NCBI GenBank assembly: GCA_001805125.1
Contig: MHEF01000034.1
Coordinates: 182-7,550, forward strand
Direction of reading: 5' to 3'
DNA: 7,369 bases
Source: Nitrospirae bacterium RBG_13_39_12
GTDB lineage: Bacteria > Nitrospirota > Thermodesulfovibrionia > Thermodesulfovibrionales > SM23-35
Positions 6,901 to 7,369 of the stretch are shown here, one piece after another. The translations under genes and the position numbers were made by a program. The notes beneath the pieces were generated by a model. That model was not told where the DNA came from. It searched no databases and was given only the letters and a program-made list of their open reading frames with translations. How positions within the stretch are numbered: position 1 is the first letter of the stretch; every line of letters starts with the position of its first letter.

Positions 6901-7369
6901 GCGTCACTGCTTTGATAGTTTGCTGATGTCTGGCCGTCATAGCTGCCGCCTGTGTATGCTCCAAGAAGGCTGACAAATCCAAGGGTGATTATATTATTGT
7001 TATGGGTAGCACCTGAACCTGCACTGTTAAAATGGCATATAGAACACTGATAGCCCTTTGTAGTTGCGTGTATCACGTGGGCACCTGCAGTCGCGGAACC
7101 TGTTGGAAGAGGTATTGATGCAAGAGCTGGTGGCGGGTAACCGTGACACGCATTACAGTTTGGTTTAAAACCGTCTACATGGGTATGGCAGGAACTACAA
7201 TTTTTCCCATCTGCATTACCAACATTCATATGGCGCGGGTCATCTCCTGTACCATCATTCCTATAATGGGTTGTCTGTGTATGGCACACCTCACACACAC
7301 CATCATATGTTTCATCCCCGTCTGCAAATGAATTTGTACCTGTCTGGTCAAAAAACTTTACTGTACTAT
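3909..7369 (-). CDS. Giant multiheme c-type cytochrome, at least 25 hemes, with CxxxxCH motifs (5' end beyond the window)
   Basis: The frame is open from the right edge to a TAA at 3911-3909, giving 1,152 visible residues; signal peptide and true start lie outside. Residue numbers here count from the GTG at 7298. I count 25 heme-attachment motifs: 21 CxxCH (2, 34, 48, 85, 174, 206, 290, 315, 385, 430, 520, 560, 611, 620, 675, 723, 799, 865, 937, 988, 1043) and four CxxxxCH (145, 258, 353, 493). The N-terminal half is built of repeated modules like the CxxxxCH...CxxCH domain described from Geobacter sulfurreducens; the C-terminal half has more widely spaced CxxCH with DCHNPH-type motifs, as in paired-CxxCH proteins. 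Thirty-three further histidines could serve as second heme ligands. The rest is rich in Ser, Thr, Gly, Asn and Tyr, as in secreted proteins, and there is no C-terminal membrane helix, so a periplasmic or extracellular electron carrier is inferred. One cysteine, C1115, is outside any motif. The resB-ccsA pair follows directly. Electron donor and acceptor cannot be read from the sequence. Confidence 0.95.
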   Translation of the reverse strand, partial: STVKFFDQTGTNSFADGDETYDGVCEVCHTQTTHYRNDGTGDDPRHMNVGNADGKNCSSCHTHVDGFKPNCNACHGYPPPALASIPLPTGSATAGAHVIHATTKGYQCSICHFNSAGSGATHNNNIITLGFVSLLGAYTGGSYDGQTSANYQSSDAGTTVSKTGLKKCSNIYCHGGTMAPNGGTASAVWDTPSSAACGTCHGASTGSPPTRGSHSKHAGSAGGGRQLDCTVCHTGYTSAHINGSFNWAYDTTTYTWLSGALYRGTASGSATPVPSVSYGQCTNLYCHSNVQGANGVGAPTFYATPAWGGTVSCGNCHASTMTTGSHTKHTFAPYLYACTICHTSQTAITHSDHYINFVITYSHGASSTPGNGYGTCSNISCHSDGTYIWTGGTPSGTTPQWGSGSLSCNGCHGNTTYTDYRKGTPLYVSGSPKPNAHPLHTDARTTPSGEPQCNNCHKSVTNSNTAIDGSTPSNHTNGAYNVVAGNTYKDGDNVGGSAVSVTTTYSYSGTPNTSTCSNVSCHPTGIAGTKAASTTKWSNAYSCTDCHKIDMNNTSSYHHVMDATALTDRTYPTLHGAGAIRKCTMCHVDHDIFSPMLNSNSTGRSYNLRTTIGTTPTKTSGFTNSDYVTGGGICISCHGNSLCLTCHTGGMLKNTTAQKNDGTTVAMIVTDTQYSTSAHKYNVASTMANGGSTFNSNCSKCHNAKNNETTTFQGSTNKFGTHDDTARRLVTALGGTLVENYEEAFCYRCHSKAADAIGGTKKSADANDWYGAVTTMSAPSTSIYQVFQKTNKHNVAGYSGLHKPSPTDETRTYLSANKHVECNDCHNPHAAKAGANVGTRTNLASNASQGARGVNPTWGSTNWSVPTAFSEGFIISTDATFKYEWQICFRCHSSYNQSLTTWNANWTDIGMEFNINNASYHSVVQLNPNRDTLAYGITGGSTYAGPLFVPPWTKDSLMMCSDCHTNDAGRPYGPHGSDTSSDKTSTYNTQAILVAKYDGLTGSDGTWGDLCFKCHDFQVYGYSDYNYNSLSLAAATGFSSWSTTSPYQGYNWHVYHVKNLQYPVSCTACHLARPHGGQGKALLLWPTGPSSIVSAPYRGATRDSMSNSGTVYDYNSSNAWYAYIKTWRASGQWVKTDCDYISGTGVVKPTWH
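5598..5822 (-). repeat. Three-heme module 4 of the cytochrome (residues 493-567)
   Basis: CSNVSCH (493), KW (513-514), CTDCHK (520), HH (535-536), CTMCH (560) and H567. It is the most diverged copy and marks the change to the C-terminal half, where no CxxxxCH motif occurs. Confidence 0.65.
5943..6242 (-). repeat. Three-heme module 3 of the cytochrome (residues 353-452)
   Basis: CSNISCH (353), QW (377-378), CNGCHG (385), AHPLH (413-417), CNNCH (430) and NHTNG (451-455). It is longer than modules 1 and 2 because of an insertion between the second heme motif and the histidine pair. Confidence 0.7.
6309..6527 (-). repeat. Three-heme module 2 of the cytochrome (residues 258-330)
   Basis: CTNLYCH (258), PAW (282-284), CGNCHA (290), GSHTKH (301-306), CTICH (315) and H327/H330. 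It has the same length as module 1 (73 residues) and shares the GSHxKH pair, the closest match among the four. Confidence 0.75.
6648..6866 (-). repeat. Three-heme module 1 of the cytochrome (residues 145-217)
   Basis: Order of elements: CSNIYCH (145), a tryptophan (W166), CGTCHG (174), the pair H191/H194 in GSHSKH, CTVCH (206) and SAHING (216-220). The same order recurs three more times downstream. Confidence 0.75.
7002..7157 (-). repeat. Partial module at the start of the repeat region (residues 48-99)
   Basis: CNACHGYPPP (48-57), AHVIH (73-77), CSICH (85) and H99 follow the order of the second and third heme segments of the full modules. The expected preceding CxxxxCH is absent; an ordinary CSSCH (34) stands in its place. 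Confidence 0.55.

Noticed and set aside
5598..7157. CRISPR-like or DNA-level tandem repeats
   Set aside because: The repetition is at protein level, with diverged codons and unequal spacing, as expected for heme modules.
7296..7298. GTG at 7298 as the start of the cytochrome
   Set aside because: The frame stays open to the window edge, the position gives no signal peptide, and the upstream codons read as more of the same protein.

Overview
The window holds five genes, all on the minus strand, so transcription runs from high to low coordinates. In that order they are: a very large multiheme c-type cytochrome (its 5' end lies beyond the right edge), a ResB-type and a CcsA-type cytochrome c assembly protein, a small membrane protein of unknown function, and a cobalamin-binding radical SAM protein of the BchE-like type (its 3' end lies beyond the left edge). 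There is no RNA gene, mobile element or CRISPR array. The only non-coding stretches are an 89-base gap (3820-3908) and a 64-base gap (1250-1313).

The content suggests an anaerobic, respiratory, moderately AT-rich Gram-negative bacterium. The cytochrome resembles the CxxxxCH/CxxCH family first described in Geobacter, and the split ResB/CcsA pair is the System II assembly machinery used by many Desulfobacterota and Nitrospirota. I cannot fix the phylum from sequence alone; a Nitrospirota (Thermodesulfovibrio-like) or Desulfobacterota origin is my inference.

Region by region: 3909-7369 encodes at least 1,152 residues of cytochrome with 25 visible heme-attachment motifs, 21 of the form CxxCH and 4 of the form CxxxxCH. 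The four long motifs each begin a repeated three-heme module. Region 2503-3819 is resB (GTG start) and 1688-2515 is ccsA; the two overlap by 13 bases. The small membrane protein abuts ccsA at a TAATG junction but probably starts eight codons later, behind a good ribosome binding site. The radical SAM gene starts at 1249 and stays open to base 1.

Working together: ResB and CcsA would carry heme across the membrane and attach it to CxxCH (and probably CxxxxCH) cysteines of the cytochrome outside the cytoplasmic membrane. Both assembly proteins depart from the usual family consensus at recognisable motif positions, which fits, but does not prove, a heme lyase dedicated to this unusual substrate. 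The roles of the small membrane protein and the BchE-like protein are open; since BchE acts on a tetrapyrrole, a link to heme handling is a testable guess.
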